Shown: positions 18,810 to 27,941 of the stretch, in pieces
How positions within the stretch are numbered: position 1 is the first letter of the stretch
How the letters are laid out: each line of letters begins with the position of its first letter
NCBI GenBank assembly: GCA_017473115.1
Contig: JAFUNC010000013.1
Span: 1 to 64,000 of the forward strand
Length of the DNA stretch: 64,000 bases
Reading direction: 5' to 3'
Source: Lachnospiraceae bacterium
GTDB taxonomy: Bacteria > Bacillota > Clostridia > Lachnospirales > Lachnospiraceae
Position numbers and translations under genes: made by a program
The notes under the pieces: model-generated
What the model saw: only the letters and a program-made list of their open reading frames with translations
Database searches by the model: none
Told to the model about the DNA's origin: nothing

Positions 18810-19988
18810 TTAGTGATGGAACAAACGAATTTCAGTAAATGCCATTGCCATACCATATTTATCCGCACACTCGATAACCAAATCATCACGAACGGATCCG
18901 CCGGGCTGAGCAATGTATTTTACACCGCTCTTCTTTGCACGTTCAATGTTATCGCTGAAGGGGAAGAATGCATCAGAGCCAAGGGCTACATCTTCCATCT
19001 TGTCAAGCCATGCTCTCTTTTCTTCTCTGGTGAATACTTCCGGTTTTACCTTGAAGATTCTCTGCCATGCGCCTTCTGCAAGCACATCCATATAATCCTC
19101 ACCAATATAATTATCGATAGCATTGTCTCTGTCTGCACGACCGATACCGTCTACAAACTGAAGACCGAGTACCTGAGGCGACTGGCGAAGCATCCAGTTA
19201 TCTGCCTTGGTTCCCGCAAGTCTTGTACAGTGGATACGTGACTGCTGTCCCGCACCAATACCGATTGCCTGTCCGCCCTTTGCGTAGCATACGGAGTTAG
19301 ACTGGGTATATTTCAATGTAATCAATGCAATAATTAAGTCAATTGCTGCAAGTTCGGGAATTTCCTTATTTGCGGTTACGATATTCTTCAATAAATCCTT
19401 GTTCATGGGGAGATTATTTCTTCCCTGCTCAAAAGTAATGCCAAATACATCTTTATGTTCGATTTCCTGAGGCACATACTCGGGTTCGATTTCAATCACA
19501 TTGTATTTTCCGCCCTTCTTTGCAGAAAGGATTTCCAATGCTTCGGGCTCATATCCGGGAGCGATAACACCATCAGATACTTCTCTCTTGATAATCTTTG
19601 CGGTTGCCACGTCGCACACATCGGAAAGCGCAATAAAATCACCGAAAGAAGACATTCTGTCAGCGCCTCTTGCTCTTGCATATGCGCAAGCCAAAGGTGA
19701 AAGCTCGCCCAAATCATCTACCCAATAGATTTTAGCCAAGGTATCATCCAAGGGAAGACCTACCGCAGCGCCTGCAGGTGATACATGCTTAAAAGAAGTT
19801 GCCGCAGGAAGACCTGTTGCCTGCTTTAATTCTTTTACCAACTGCCAGCCGTTAAAAGCATCCATAAAATTAATATAGCCGGGCTTGCCGCAAAGTACCT
19901 TAATGGGAAGTTCTCTTCCGTCATTTACAAAAATACTTGCAGGTTTCTGATTGGGGTTACATCCGTATTTTAATTCTAAAGTTTTCAT
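18810..19988 (-). CDS. Stand-alone AICAR transformylase (PurH C-domain type)
   Basis: The 392 residues match only the AICAR transformylase half of PurH. The protein begins [12 protein letters not shown], has the catalytic segment with [14 protein letters not shown] (Lys-His pair, about residues 65-78), [25 protein letters not shown] near 230 and [14 protein letters not shown] near 338. The MGS-like IMP cyclohydrolase domain is absent. That activity is supplied by the PurO-type gene just upstream (20075-20788). The enzyme forms FAICAR from AICAR and 10-formyltetrahydrofolate. Confidence 0.93.
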   Translation of the reverse strand: MKTLELKYGCNPNQKPASIFVNDGRELPIKVLCGKPGYINFMDAFNGWQLVKELKQATGLPAATSFKHVSPAGAAVGLPLDDTLAKIYWVDDLGELSPLACAYARARGADRMSSFGDFIALSDVCDVATAKIIKREVSDGVIAPGYEPEALEILSAKKGGKYNVIEIEPEYVPQEIEHKDVFGITFEQGRNNLPMNKDLLKNIVTANKEIPELAAIDLIIALITLKYTQSNSVCYAKGGQAIGIGAGQQSRIHCTRLAGTKADNWMLRQSPQVLGLQFVDGIGRADRDNAIDNYIGEDYMDVLAEGAWQRIFKVKPEVFTREEKRAWLDKMEDVALGSDAFFPFSDNIERAKKSGVKYIAQPGGSVRDDLVIECADKYGMAMAFTEIRLFHH

Positions 19989-20025
19989 TTTTCTTCTCCA
20001 TTTTGTTTTTTATTTTAAACATCTG

Positions 20026-20060
20026 AAAGGACAAGCAGCGAATATTCGCGCTCATCCTTT
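20026..20060 (-). terminator. Hairpin between PurO-type and AICAR transformylase genes
   Basis: AAAGGA/TCCTTT encloses a perfect GCGAATATTCGC palindrome. The minus strand lacks a long T run after it, so it is a weak terminator or an mRNA processing/stability hairpin within the two-gene unit. Confidence 0.45.
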
Positions 20061-20074
20061 ATCGATTGCTTTAT

Positions 20075-20788
20075 TTACTGATTTTTATTTACGATTCTTG
20101 TTTCGTACTTGCCGGTTGCAATATCAATGAAACGAACAAATAAGGAAACTTTATTTTCTTCATTTAAGTTAGTCCATACATCATTGGTAAATGCATCGAT
20201 ATCGTTACCGATTCCAACCCACTTAGGTTCACCTTCAAAACTGGGAAGGGGATTTCCGTCATTCTTATATGTATGAATAAAATGTCCTTCACCAGCCACA
20301 GGATTCTCATAAGCAAAAGTATAACGGTTGCAACCTTCGGGGCGTCCGTTATTGCTCTTTAAAATAGATAATGCGTAATTGTAAGTACCGCCTTCCACAT
20401 GCATTACACCGGAAATTCTCGGTGTATAGTTAGGTGCATCCGGCTCAAACTCACGGCTTCTTAAAGACTGTTCAAATGTGAGTTGCTTATCCATACCTTC
20501 ATAAATAGTATCGGTCTGGTCACCGTTGGTTACAATGGTTTTATTTCCAAGTACACGTACGGGTGCATAGATAATCAGACTGGGATCTGTTAACTTGGAA
20601 GGATCAAAGGCCTGCGTACGGATTCCTTCTCCTTCTTCCACAAACACACGGTTTCTGCTGTTTACGCTTCTGCCCATAATAAAATATGCGCAAACTGCCT
20701 TGGTTCCGTCTTCCGACTTGCCAATCACGATACCTCTTCCGGGGTACGCATTCTGTGCCAATTCCTGCATTAAACATTTCTTTTCCAT
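20075..20788 (-). CDS. purO: IMP cyclohydrolase, archaeal PurO type
   Basis: This 237-residue protein resembles the PurO/IMP_cyclohyd family: NAYPGRGIVIGKSEDG at the N-terminus, YFIMGRSVNSRNRVF (about residues 36-50), and PRISGVMHVEGG near 144. The PurO enzyme closes FAICAR to IMP, the last purine step, and is unrelated to the usual PurH cyclohydrolase domain. Placement beside a transformylase lacking that domain fits. The start at 20788 has GGAGGAG 9 bases upstream. A TATAAT -10 element is at 20838-20843 with a weak -35. Confidence 0.88.
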   Translation of the reverse strand: MEKKCLMQELAQNAYPGRGIVIGKSEDGTKAVCAYFIMGRSVNSRNRVFVEEGEGIRTQAFDPSKLTDPSLIIYAPVRVLGNKTIVTNGDQTDTIYEGMDKQLTFEQSLRSREFEPDAPNYTPRISGVMHVEGGTYNYALSILKSNNGRPEGCNRYTFAYENPVAGEGHFIHTYKNDGNPLPSFEGEPKWVGIGNDIDAFTNDVWTNLNEENKVSLFVRFIDIATGKYETRIVNKNQ

Positions 20789-20883
20789 AAAAATGGCTCC
20801 TCCTTCGGTGAATTTATCACTTTTATATTTGTTTTATATTATACAATAACAAGCAAACGCAATCTCAAATAGAATGTAACGTC

Positions 20884-21744
20884 TTATGCTTTATATGATG
20901 AATATACTCCGATTCCCATTGTGCCCGGTCCCACGTGAGTACTGATACTCATAGGAAGTGCATAGATATCTATAGCAAACTCCGGGAAGGCTTCTTTTAA
21001 TACTCTTTCCAATTCTGCACCTACCGACTCATCACCGGAATAGGCTCCGTTAATGATACATTCCTTGCCTTTTAAGCGATTCTCTTTGTCATTTTCCAGT
21101 GCTTTCAGCATAGTTTTCAATGCCTGCTTCGCACCACGAACCTTGGCAAATGCATCCAACTTTCCGCCATCAATTTTCAAAACAGGTTTAATATTTAAAA
21201 CTTCACCAATGGCTGCAGCCGCCGGTGTAACACGACCACCTTTTTTAAGATACTTTAATGTATCTACCATAAGATAAATCGGCGCATTTAATGCATCCGT
21301 CTCCAAATATTCCTTAATTTCGGCTCCGTTTTTCCCTTCTTCTGCCATTGCGATTGCATCCAGTACGGACTGACGCATGGTAATGGAAATTCTCTGATTA
21401 TCCACCACATGTACTTTACCGTCATAGTCTGCTGCCAGCATGGTCGCAGTCTGACAGGTGCCGGATAAACCGCTGGACATGGGAATATATACCACTTCCT
21501 CATAATCCTTTAATAAAGTATCGAACATATCCAAAATATCACCGGGGGAAGGTTGTGATGTGGTAACATCTGCTCCCGCATTCAACTTCTCATAAAAGAA
21601 TTCCTTGGTAATATCCTTCTCTTCCAAATATACCTTGCCATCAATCAAAATCGGCATCAGAATCAGATAAACACCCAACTCTTTTGCTGCCTGAATTGTA
21701 ATTCCACTATTGGTATCTGTTAAAATTGCCACATTGGATTTCAT
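20884..21744 (-). CDS. DegV family fatty-acid-binding protein
   Basis: This 286-residue DegV/FakB-type protein begins NVAILTDTNSGI, has the second-domain VTTSQPSPGDI motif (about residues 59-69), YIPMSSGLSGTC near 88 and VDTLKYLKKGGRVT near 157. All are family hallmarks for binding one fatty acid. FakB proteins present fatty acids to the kinase FakA, which is not in this window. AAGGAG precedes the ATG. The gene appears to be transcribed alone. Confidence 0.92.
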   Translation of the reverse strand: MKSNVAILTDTNSGITIQAAKELGVYLILMPILIDGKVYLEEKDITKEFFYEKLNAGADVTTSQPSPGDILDMFDTLLKDYEEVVYIPMSSGLSGTCQTATMLAADYDGKVHVVDNQRISITMRQSVLDAIAMAEEGKNGAEIKEYLETDALNAPIYLMVDTLKYLKKGGRVTPAAAAIGEVLNIKPVLKIDGGKLDAFAKVRGAKQALKTMLKALENDKENRLKGKECIINGAYSGDESVGAELERVLKEAFPEFAIDIYALPMSISTHVGPGTMGIGVYSSYKA

Positions 21745-21856
21745 ACATTCACTCCTTCTCGGATGGTTTCTTTGACAGACTACCTACCTATACTAATCAA
21801 ATATGGTGCGTTTGTCAAATAGGTGTTTCTATTTTTTATTACTTTGCAATGCGAGT

Positions 21857-24637
21857 TTAGGTAAGAAACTCTTCCGTATTTTCTCCCATCTTTCCAATCA
21901 ACTTAAACTTCATAGATAACATTTGTAAACCATTCTGCGGGAAATACAGACGATATACCGCATAACGGTGTCTAAACTGCATTTTACGTTTTACACTTGT
22001 GGGCTTACCTCCACTTCCCTGGAATGCAAATGTCTGAATCGGAAATCCCTGATAAAAAAGAGTTACGGGAAGTTGGGCAAGTTCGCCCAAATCAGACTTG
22101 GCACAATATTCTACTTCATATTCCGTACCGGCTTCCACATCTACCGCAAATACAAAATTCTGTCCCTTGGAAGAATCAATACCGGACAAATCCACCTCAT
22201 ATTCTTCTCCAAGCGCATAGTATTCCACGGAATCAAAATCTTCAATTTCCTGTTTCGGTCCGCCGATTACTTCAACAGTATCCAAAGTTCCGCGCAGTCT
22301 TGCAAAAGCCGCAGTCTTCATTGAGAATTTCAATACATTTACGGCACATCTTTGCAGTTCACCCAACGTAAGTTCTCCGGTTTTCAGTTCTGCCATCAGA
22401 TTATCTCCGGAAGAATTCACGGATGCATCCGGGCATACCATATATACGTCATTTTGTGCACGTACCATAGATGCAAAATCATTCAAATCAGGCAGTTTAC
22501 CCTCTTCATTAATCATAGTCCACCAGTCCGTCATAACAAAACCTTCAAAGCCCCATTCATCACGTAACAGTGCGGTTACCAAATCATAATGTCCCGCAGT
22601 CCATACTCCGTTTAACGCCCCGTAAGTGGTCATAATAGTATCTGCCCCACCTTCGTCTATGGCAATTTTGAATGCTTTTAAATATATTTCTCGCAAGGCT
22701 CTTGCCGAAACTACGGAATCCATTTCACGACGAAGATATTCTCTGTTATTTGCACAGAAATGCTTGATTGCCCCTGTAACACCGCTTGCATGAAGTCCTC
22801 TTAACTGCGCTGCCGCCATTTTACCCGTTACCAACGGGTCTTCACTGAAATATTCGAAATTTCTTCCGTTCAACGGATGTCTGTGAATATTCATACCGGG
22901 GCCAAGAAGCACATCCACTTCATTGGAAATCATTTCCCGGCCTAAAAGTGCAAACAATTCCTCATTTAATTCCTCATTAAACGTACAAGCTAATAAAGTT
23001 CCGTTGGGCAGGCTGAAAGCCTTGCGGCCGCAATCCAAACGCATGCCGGAAGGTCCGTCGGAACAACATACGGAAGGTACTTTATAATCACAAAGTTTAT
23101 CGGAAATTCCTGCAAAGGCTGCCGCTGTGCCGGGCGTTACCCTGGGACTTCCCATACCTTCACCGCGACATAAGCAAGCTAATGTTTCGGCATCTAATTG
23201 TGCCGTAAATTCTTCTATGGTTATTTTACCGTCCGCCACATCTTCCAAAGAATATCCTTTATCGCCGATTATTTCCAATGCTTTCGGGAGATGAGCAAGA
23301 CGACGCTCTTTCATAGTTTTGGTCGCCAAAGGTACTGCTTCTTTTTCTGCACTTACCACATTTCCGTTTACGACAGGTCGTATTCTGTCAAAAGCCTGTA
23401 CCGGCAATAAAATATCCTCGCACTGCTTTACAACCTCTGTTTCTTCCACTTCCAACACACCGGCCTTTACACAGTCTCTTACATTTTGGCCAAGATAAAA
23501 AACATACTCTCCTGCTTCCAGTACCTCACAGAACGGATAACCGGTTACACCGCTGTCATCAAAAGTAGCGAGACTATGATACGGCACCATAATTTCTACC
23601 TGTTCAGAGGCACCCGGTTCCAATACGCCGGTCTTTGCAAAGCCAACCAATTCCCTCATAGGTCTTCCAAGTTTTCCCTGAACCGGAGATACGTAGAGTT
23701 GAACCACTTCTTTGCCGGCCGCTTTGCCCGTATTGGTTACGGTCGCAGATACATAGACTTCTTCCGTTGTATAATCTGTTGTAATATCCGTTAATTCAAA
23801 TTCCGTATATGACAAACCAAAACCAAAAGGATATTTTACCTGTTCTTGGGCAAAGGTCTCAAAATAACGATATCCCACATAAATATCCTCACAATACACA
23901 TCCTGAAGACCAACACCAAAGTTATCATGTGAGGGATAATCTTCGATTCGTTCTGCCACCGTATCGCTTAAACGCCCGGAGGGAGATACCTTACCCGTCA
24001 GTACGTCTGCAATACCATGGCCACCCATAATACCACCTTGCCAAGCCAATAATACCGCATCCGGATTGGCAACTTCCACAAAGGAAAAATCCATAATATT
24101 ACCCACGTTTAAAATCACTACAACCTGCTCAAACGCATTGCGTACTTTGGTAAGCAAATCGATTTCAATATCTGTCAGACAATACGCACCCTGCATATTC
24201 TGATTGTCACGGTCCTCTCCTGCGGTTCTTGCAATTACTACAACGGCAACATCAGACTCTGTTGCAATTTCTTTCACAAAGTCATCCGAGACTTCTGCCT
24301 CCTCCTGAGACCACAAATCCTGTCCCCATCCTACACTTTCCACGATGGGATGGGACTTTTCCCATTCTTCATAAAAAGCACGCAATTTAGCATTCAGGCT
24401 CACCTTGCCGCTTAACTCCAGCCCCTCAGGAATGTCTACTACATGGTCTACATTTACAAGACCTCCGGAACCGGTGCCGCTTTTATAATAATTGTTCTGC
24501 ATACGTCCCCAAAGCGCAACTTTACAATCCTGTTTTAAAGGCAATACATTATTTTCATTGCGCAACAAAACCGCACCTTCCGCTACGGCCTGACGCGCCT
24601 TATTTTCATATTGTTTCCAATCTAAAATTCTGCTCAT
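21857..24637 (-). CDS. GH3 beta-glucosidase with swapped domain order
   Basis: The start is the ATG at 24637 (GGAGAGG 6 bases before). In this 926-residue protein the two GH3 halves are reversed compared with the usual order. The alpha/beta sandwich (AEGAVLLRNENNVLPL at about 18-33; acid/base candidate Glu in ARTAGEDRDN near 140) and the fibronectin-III-like domain (about 300-395) come first. The TIM-barrel follows (about 480-750; CCSDGPSGMR, IKHFCANNRE, and the nucleophile Asp in GFVMTDWW). A beta-rich domain ends the protein. The same reversed order is known from beta-glucosidases of Ruminococcus albus and Butyrivibrio fibrisolvens. There is no signal peptide, so it is likely intracellular and acts on imported beta-glucosides. 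Confidence 0.93.
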   Translation of the reverse strand: MSRILDWKQYENKARQAVAEGAVLLRNENNVLPLKQDCKVALWGRMQNNYYKSGTGSGGLVNVDHVVDIPEGLELSGKVSLNAKLRAFYEEWEKSHPIVESVGWGQDLWSQEEAEVSDDFVKEIATESDVAVVVIARTAGEDRDNQNMQGAYCLTDIEIDLLTKVRNAFEQVVVILNVGNIMDFSFVEVANPDAVLLAWQGGIMGGHGIADVLTGKVSPSGRLSDTVAERIEDYPSHDNFGVGLQDVYCEDIYVGYRYFETFAQEQVKYPFGFGLSYTEFELTDITTDYTTEEVYVSATVTNTGKAAGKEVVQLYVSPVQGKLGRPMRELVGFAKTGVLEPGASEQVEIMVPYHSLATFDDSGVTGYPFCEVLEAGEYVFYLGQNVRDCVKAGVLEVEETEVVKQCEDILLPVQAFDRIRPVVNGNVVSAEKEAVPLATKTMKERRLAHLPKALEIIGDKGYSLEDVADGKITIEEFTAQLDAETLACLCRGEGMGSPRVTPGTAAAFAGISDKLCDYKVPSVCCSDGPSGMRLDCGRKAFSLPNGTLLACTFNEELNEELFALLGREMISNEVDVLLGPGMNIHRHPLNGRNFEYFSEDPLVTGKMAAAQLRGLHASGVTGAIKHFCANNREYLRREMDSVVSARALREIYLKAFKIAIDEGGADTIMTTYGALNGVWTAGHYDLVTALLRDEWGFEGFVMTDWWTMINEEGKLPDLNDFASMVRAQNDVYMVCPDASVNSSGDNLMAELKTGELTLGELQRCAVNVLKFSMKTAAFARLRGTLDTVEVIGGPKQEIEDFDSVEYYALGEEYEVDLSGIDSSKGQNFVFAVDVEAGTEYEVEYCAKSDLGELAQLPVTLFYQGFPIQTFAFQGSGGKPTSVKRKMQFRHRYAVYRLYFPQNGLQMLSMKFKLIGKMGENTEEFLT

Positions 24638-24685
24638 ACTTAACCTCTCCAATATAAATTCAGGACCCCATATTTCCCTAGTATA

Positions 24686-24715
24686 ATTATACTGTTACGC
24701 TATGTCATTTGGCAA
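24686..24715 (-). promoter_or_regulatory. Predicted promoter of the GH3 gene
   Basis: TTGCCA (24710-24715) and TATAAT (24686-24691) lie 18 bases apart on the minus strand, about 50 bases before the ATG at 24637. Confidence 0.55.
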
Positions 24716-24753
24716 GAAAAATACCTTCATTTTTCAATATTTATGCAAAAATA

Positions 24754-24788
24754 AAAGCAGACCATCCATTGTCACAATTGTCTGCTTT
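24754..24788 (-). terminator. Intrinsic terminator after sfsA
   Basis: AAAGCAGAC and GTCTGCTTT form a 9-bp stem; the minus strand runs on as TTTATTTTTG. Confidence 0.8.
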
Positions 24789-24813
24789 CCGTTTCCCTAT
24801 TTTTATCTCTATT

Positions 24814-25512
24814 TTACTGCAAATCACAGTCATCTTTTCTTTCGATAATCCCCGGCACATCCTCACGAATCACAAGACAATCCGGCTCTACCCTGCACTC
24901 CAGATACAATACTCCCACTCCGGCATTTCTTGCTTCCTGCAAGGCCACGCCAAATTCCGGATGTGTCACGGTATACGGAAGTACTTCTTTGATCCCCTCC
25001 ATTTGAATGACAAATGCCACATAGCACCGATATCCTTTTCCTGCCGCCTCCGCAAGTTCGCGTAAATGCTTCACGCCCCGCTCCGTGGGGGCATCCGGAA
25101 AATATCCCACTCCGTCAATTTCCAAAGTACAGCCTTTTACTTCCAGCAAAAACTTCTCATCATCTTTTTCCATATAAAAGTCAAAGCGTGACTTTCCGTA
25201 GGTATATTCCGGCTTCACATAATCAAATCCCTGTTTCAAAATCCACTCTGCCACTACTTTATTCGGCGCCTGACTATCCATATTCACAAGACCGATTTTT
25301 TCTTTGTATACTGCAATTAAATCATAGGCCGTTTTACGGTTCGGATTATCGGAAACTTCCAGAATCACATCCGCATCCGGCAACAGCAATTCCCGGCACC
25401 GGCCCGTATTTTTCACATGGACGGTTTCAACCTTACCGTCTATTTCTATATTTGCAATAAAACGATTGGGACGGTTCTTAAATTTCCCTTTTAATATTTT
25501 TTTATATTTCAT
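24814..25512 (-). CDS. sfsA: SfsA family DNA/RNA-binding nuclease homologue
   Basis: The start is the ATG at 25512 (AAGGAAG upstream), giving 232 residues. SfsA features are visible: RFIANIEIDGK near the N-terminus, HVKNTGRCRELL (about residues 32-43), YGKSRFDFYM near 105, LLEVKGCTLE near 120 and FPDAPTERGVKHLREL near 135. These include the Asp, Glu and Lys residues of its PD-(D/E)XK-like core. The cellular role of SfsA is not settled; E. coli SfsA was named for sugar-fermentation stimulation and binds DNA. The gene lies directly after the NSS transporter and may be co-transcribed by read-through. Confidence 0.9.
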   Translation of the reverse strand: MKYKKILKGKFKNRPNRFIANIEIDGKVETVHVKNTGRCRELLLPDADVILEVSDNPNRKTAYDLIAVYKEKIGLVNMDSQAPNKVVAEWILKQGFDYVKPEYTYGKSRFDFYMEKDDEKFLLEVKGCTLEIDGVGYFPDAPTERGVKHLRELAEAAGKGYRCYVAFVIQMEGIKEVLPYTVTHPEFGVALQEARNAGVGVLYLECRVEPDCLVIREDVPGIIERKDDCDLQ

Positions 25513-25533
25513 TTTTTCTTCCTTTAAACAAAG

Positions 25534-25564
25534 ATTGCGTGGATGTTTTAATAATCCACGCAAT
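25534..25564 (-). terminator. Hairpin after the NSS transporter gene
   Basis: ATTGCGTGGAT and ATCCACGCAAT form an 11-bp perfect stem. The minus strand continues CTTTGTTT, a weak T tract, and the sfsA ribosome site follows at once, so this may be a partial terminator between the two genes. Confidence 0.6.
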
Positions 25565-25608
25565 TTACCTTCACAAAAACCAATTCAGCGAATGGGACAT
25601 TTTTTATT

Positions 25609-26961
25609 TTAATAGTTTACCAAACCAAACTGTGCCAAGGTATAGAATACAAGAATCATAATCAGGAATACCGGCGCAATATAGCGAACCATCACACGGA
25701 AAATTCCCTTTCTTGCAAACTTTTCGCCGTTCTTGGTAATTTCATCTTCAATAGTCTTTGTCTTAACTACCCAACCCACTAAGATACAGGTTGCAAGGGC
25801 TACAATCGGCATCAAAACGCTATTTGCCAAGAAATCAAAGAATGTCAGGAAATCCATACCAAGAATCTTTACATCGCCCCACAAGCCAAATCCCCATGCA
25901 GAAGGAATTCCTAAAAGGATTGAAAATACAGTAACACCAACTACCGCAATCCATCTCTTCAATTTAAATTTATCCATTACCATTGATACAATTGCTTCCA
26001 TAATGGAAATGGAACTTGTTAACGCTGCCAACAATACCAAAACAAAGAATACTGCACCAATCACCTGTCCGAAAGGCATTTGCTTAAATACCATCGGCAG
26101 AGTCTCAAACATAAGTCCGGGACCACCGGTATTTAATTTATCCGGTGCAAACACGAAGACCGCCGGTACAATCATAAATCCGGATAACAAAGCCACTGAA
26201 GTATCGAAAATTTCAATATGATTTACGCAACCGCTCAAATCAATGTCATCTTTTACATAAGAACCGTAGGATACCATAATACCCATCGCAATACTCAATG
26301 AAAAGAATAACTGTCCCATTGCTGCACATACGGTTGACATAGAGAAGTTAGATAAATCAGGTAATACGTAATACTTAATTCCGTCCCATGCTCCGTCAAT
26401 GGTTGCGACATAAATGGAAATACCGATGGATAATAAAAGCAATACCGGCATCAAAACCTTACTGACTCTCTCAACACCGTTCTGCACGCCGCCAAGGACA
26501 ATTACCATAGTTGCAAGAAGGTAAATCACAAAGAAAATCAGAGGTTCACCCGCTTGTGAAACAAAGCCGCCAAAATATGCACTGTCTGCCGCTTCCAAAC
26601 CGCCGCCGGTTAAAAACTCCATCATATACTTGATTACCCAGCCACCGATTACACAATAATAAGGCAATATAATAATCGGAACAATTGCCGCAAGATAACC
26701 TAAAAATCCAAATTTCTTATGTAATTTCGTATATGCGGTAATGGAACTCTGCTTGGTTTTACGACCAATGGCAAGTTCCAGAATTAACATGGAAAAACCA
26801 AATGTTACAACCAAAATTAAATATACTAAAATAAAAATACCGCCGCCATGCTGTGCTGCCAAATAAGGAAATCTCCAAAGATTACCCAAACCTACCGCAC
26901 TGCCGGCCGCTGCAAGGATGAATCCCAGTTTTCCCGAAAAACTGCTTCTTTCTTCTTTCAT
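25609..26961 (-). CDS. Sodium-dependent NSS (SNF) family transporter
   Basis: The start is the ATG at 26961, behind TTGGAGATTATT. The 450-residue protein has about eleven hydrophobic segments and the neurotransmitter:sodium symporter signature at the N-terminus (FILAAAGSAVGLGNLWRFPY), where sodium and substrate bind in the unwound helix 1. Other marks are FFSLSIAMGIMVSYGSY (helix 6, about residues 225-240) and LLAALTSSISIMEA (helix 8, about 310-325). Bacterial members such as LeuT, MhsT and TnaT take up amino acids. The substrate here cannot be read from sequence. Confidence 0.93.
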   Translation of the reverse strand: MKEERSSFSGKLGFILAAAGSAVGLGNLWRFPYLAAQHGGGIFILVYLILVVTFGFSMLILELAIGRKTKQSSITAYTKLHKKFGFLGYLAAIVPIIILPYYCVIGGWVIKYMMEFLTGGGLEAADSAYFGGFVSQAGEPLIFFVIYLLATMVIVLGGVQNGVERVSKVLMPVLLLLSIGISIYVATIDGAWDGIKYYVLPDLSNFSMSTVCAAMGQLFFSLSIAMGIMVSYGSYVKDDIDLSGCVNHIEIFDTSVALLSGFMIVPAVFVFAPDKLNTGGPGLMFETLPMVFKQMPFGQVIGAVFFVLVLLAALTSSISIMEAIVSMVMDKFKLKRWIAVVGVTVFSILLGIPSAWGFGLWGDVKILGMDFLTFFDFLANSVLMPIVALATCILVGWVVKTKTIEDEITKNGEKFARKGIFRVMVRYIAPVFLIMILVFYTLAQFGLVNY

Positions 26962-27056
26962 AATAATCTCCAATCAATTTCTTTTCGTGCTTTTGACACA
27001 TCTTTCCATAACGAGTGTCATTTTATCATAAATGCCATATGAATGCATACGACATT

Positions 27057-27713
27057 TTACAATAACATACGTTTTCTCATGTCTGCAAGTCTTACTTCGA
27101 ATTCCTCATAAAAGTCATTCTCTGAAGTATAAGCCATCACAAAAAACATCTGCAGATGGAGCATATTCCACTCTTTTGCATCCTCTCTACCGGATAGAAA
27201 TACCTGCATCTCTTTCACATAATTATGCCATTTCAGAATTAAAGCCTCGTATTCTTTCAAACGAGGTGTATTAATCCAATTTTTTACTTTTTCTTTGGTT
27301 CGGTTCTCCCTGGTACACTCATTTACCTGCAAAAAATAAGAGAACCCTTCATCCTCATAAATACGTCCCAACGGAAACAATCGGCAAATCCCGGGTCTGT
27401 GTGCATGAACACTGCAACGCCCCTCTTCGTTTAAAAAAGAACACGCACCGGTTGTTTCAGACATTGCCAAATGCGGAAGAATCAGTCCTTCTTCCACATG
27501 AAGTGCAATCCTTCCCTGCATCAGTTCCGGAAATGTAACACCCAAACAAGTGGTCAATCTGCAAATATCATAAGGATCCAATACTATGGTATCCTCCATT
27601 CCTTCACAACAGGAATGACAGCCTTTGCAATCATTGCATCCCACTTTCACCATATCATTCGCCTGATAACGCTTTCCGTCGGATATTTCATTGATATCAC
27701 ATTCTCTAAGCAT
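27057..27713 (-). CDS. YkgJ-type cysteine-cluster protein
   Basis: The start is the ATG at 27713 (GGAGAGAGAA upstream). The 218-residue protein has the CxxCxxCC-type cluster of the UPF0153/YkgJ family in CNDCKGCHSCCEGM (about residues 28-41). The partner motif is FLNEEGRCSVHAHRPGICRLFPLG (about 108-131, counted as separate Cys positions), ending with the later CTREN cysteine. These cysteines likely bind zinc or an iron-sulfur cluster. The C-terminal ~70 residues are helical. No partner gene identifies its function. Confidence 0.85.
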   Translation of the reverse strand: MLRECDINEISDGKRYQANDMVKVGCNDCKGCHSCCEGMEDTIVLDPYDICRLTTCLGVTFPELMQGRIALHVEEGLILPHLAMSETTGACSFLNEEGRCSVHAHRPGICRLFPLGRIYEDEGFSYFLQVNECTRENRTKEKVKNWINTPRLKEYEALILKWHNYVKEMQVFLSGREDAKEWNMLHLQMFFVMAYTSENDFYEEFEVRLADMRKRMLL

Positions 27714-27736
27714 TTCTCTCTCCGTCAACTACGCTT

Positions 27737-27862
27737 TTATGCTTCGTCCTCGTCCTCTTTCGGAAGAGCGCCCGGAACTGAAACAACCGTAGCAATCGCT
27801 GCTATGATTGCCGCAATAATTGCAATACTAAAAATACCACCCACCACAATCAATACTTCCAT
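27737..27862 (-). CDS. 41-residue single-span membrane peptide with acidic tail
   Basis: A short ORF starts with ATG at 27862, with AAAGGA 7 bases upstream, and stops at 27737. The product has one long hydrophobic helix (about residues 3-28, rich in Ile, Ala and Val). A short loop PGALPK follows, then the tail EDEDEA. The ribosome site, a clean stop and the charge layout support a real gene. It lies 24 bases before the YkgJ-type gene on the same strand. The function is unknown; small regulatory or membrane-complex peptides look like this. Confidence 0.6.
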   Translation of the reverse strand: MEVLIVVGGIFSIAIIAAIIAAIATVVSVPGALPKEDEDEA

Positions 27863-27941
27863 TTTTACGTCCTTTCCGCAGCATCATACTGCTTATGACA
27901 TTATTGTTTGATTCATATCAAATTATTACAGTTATACCACC

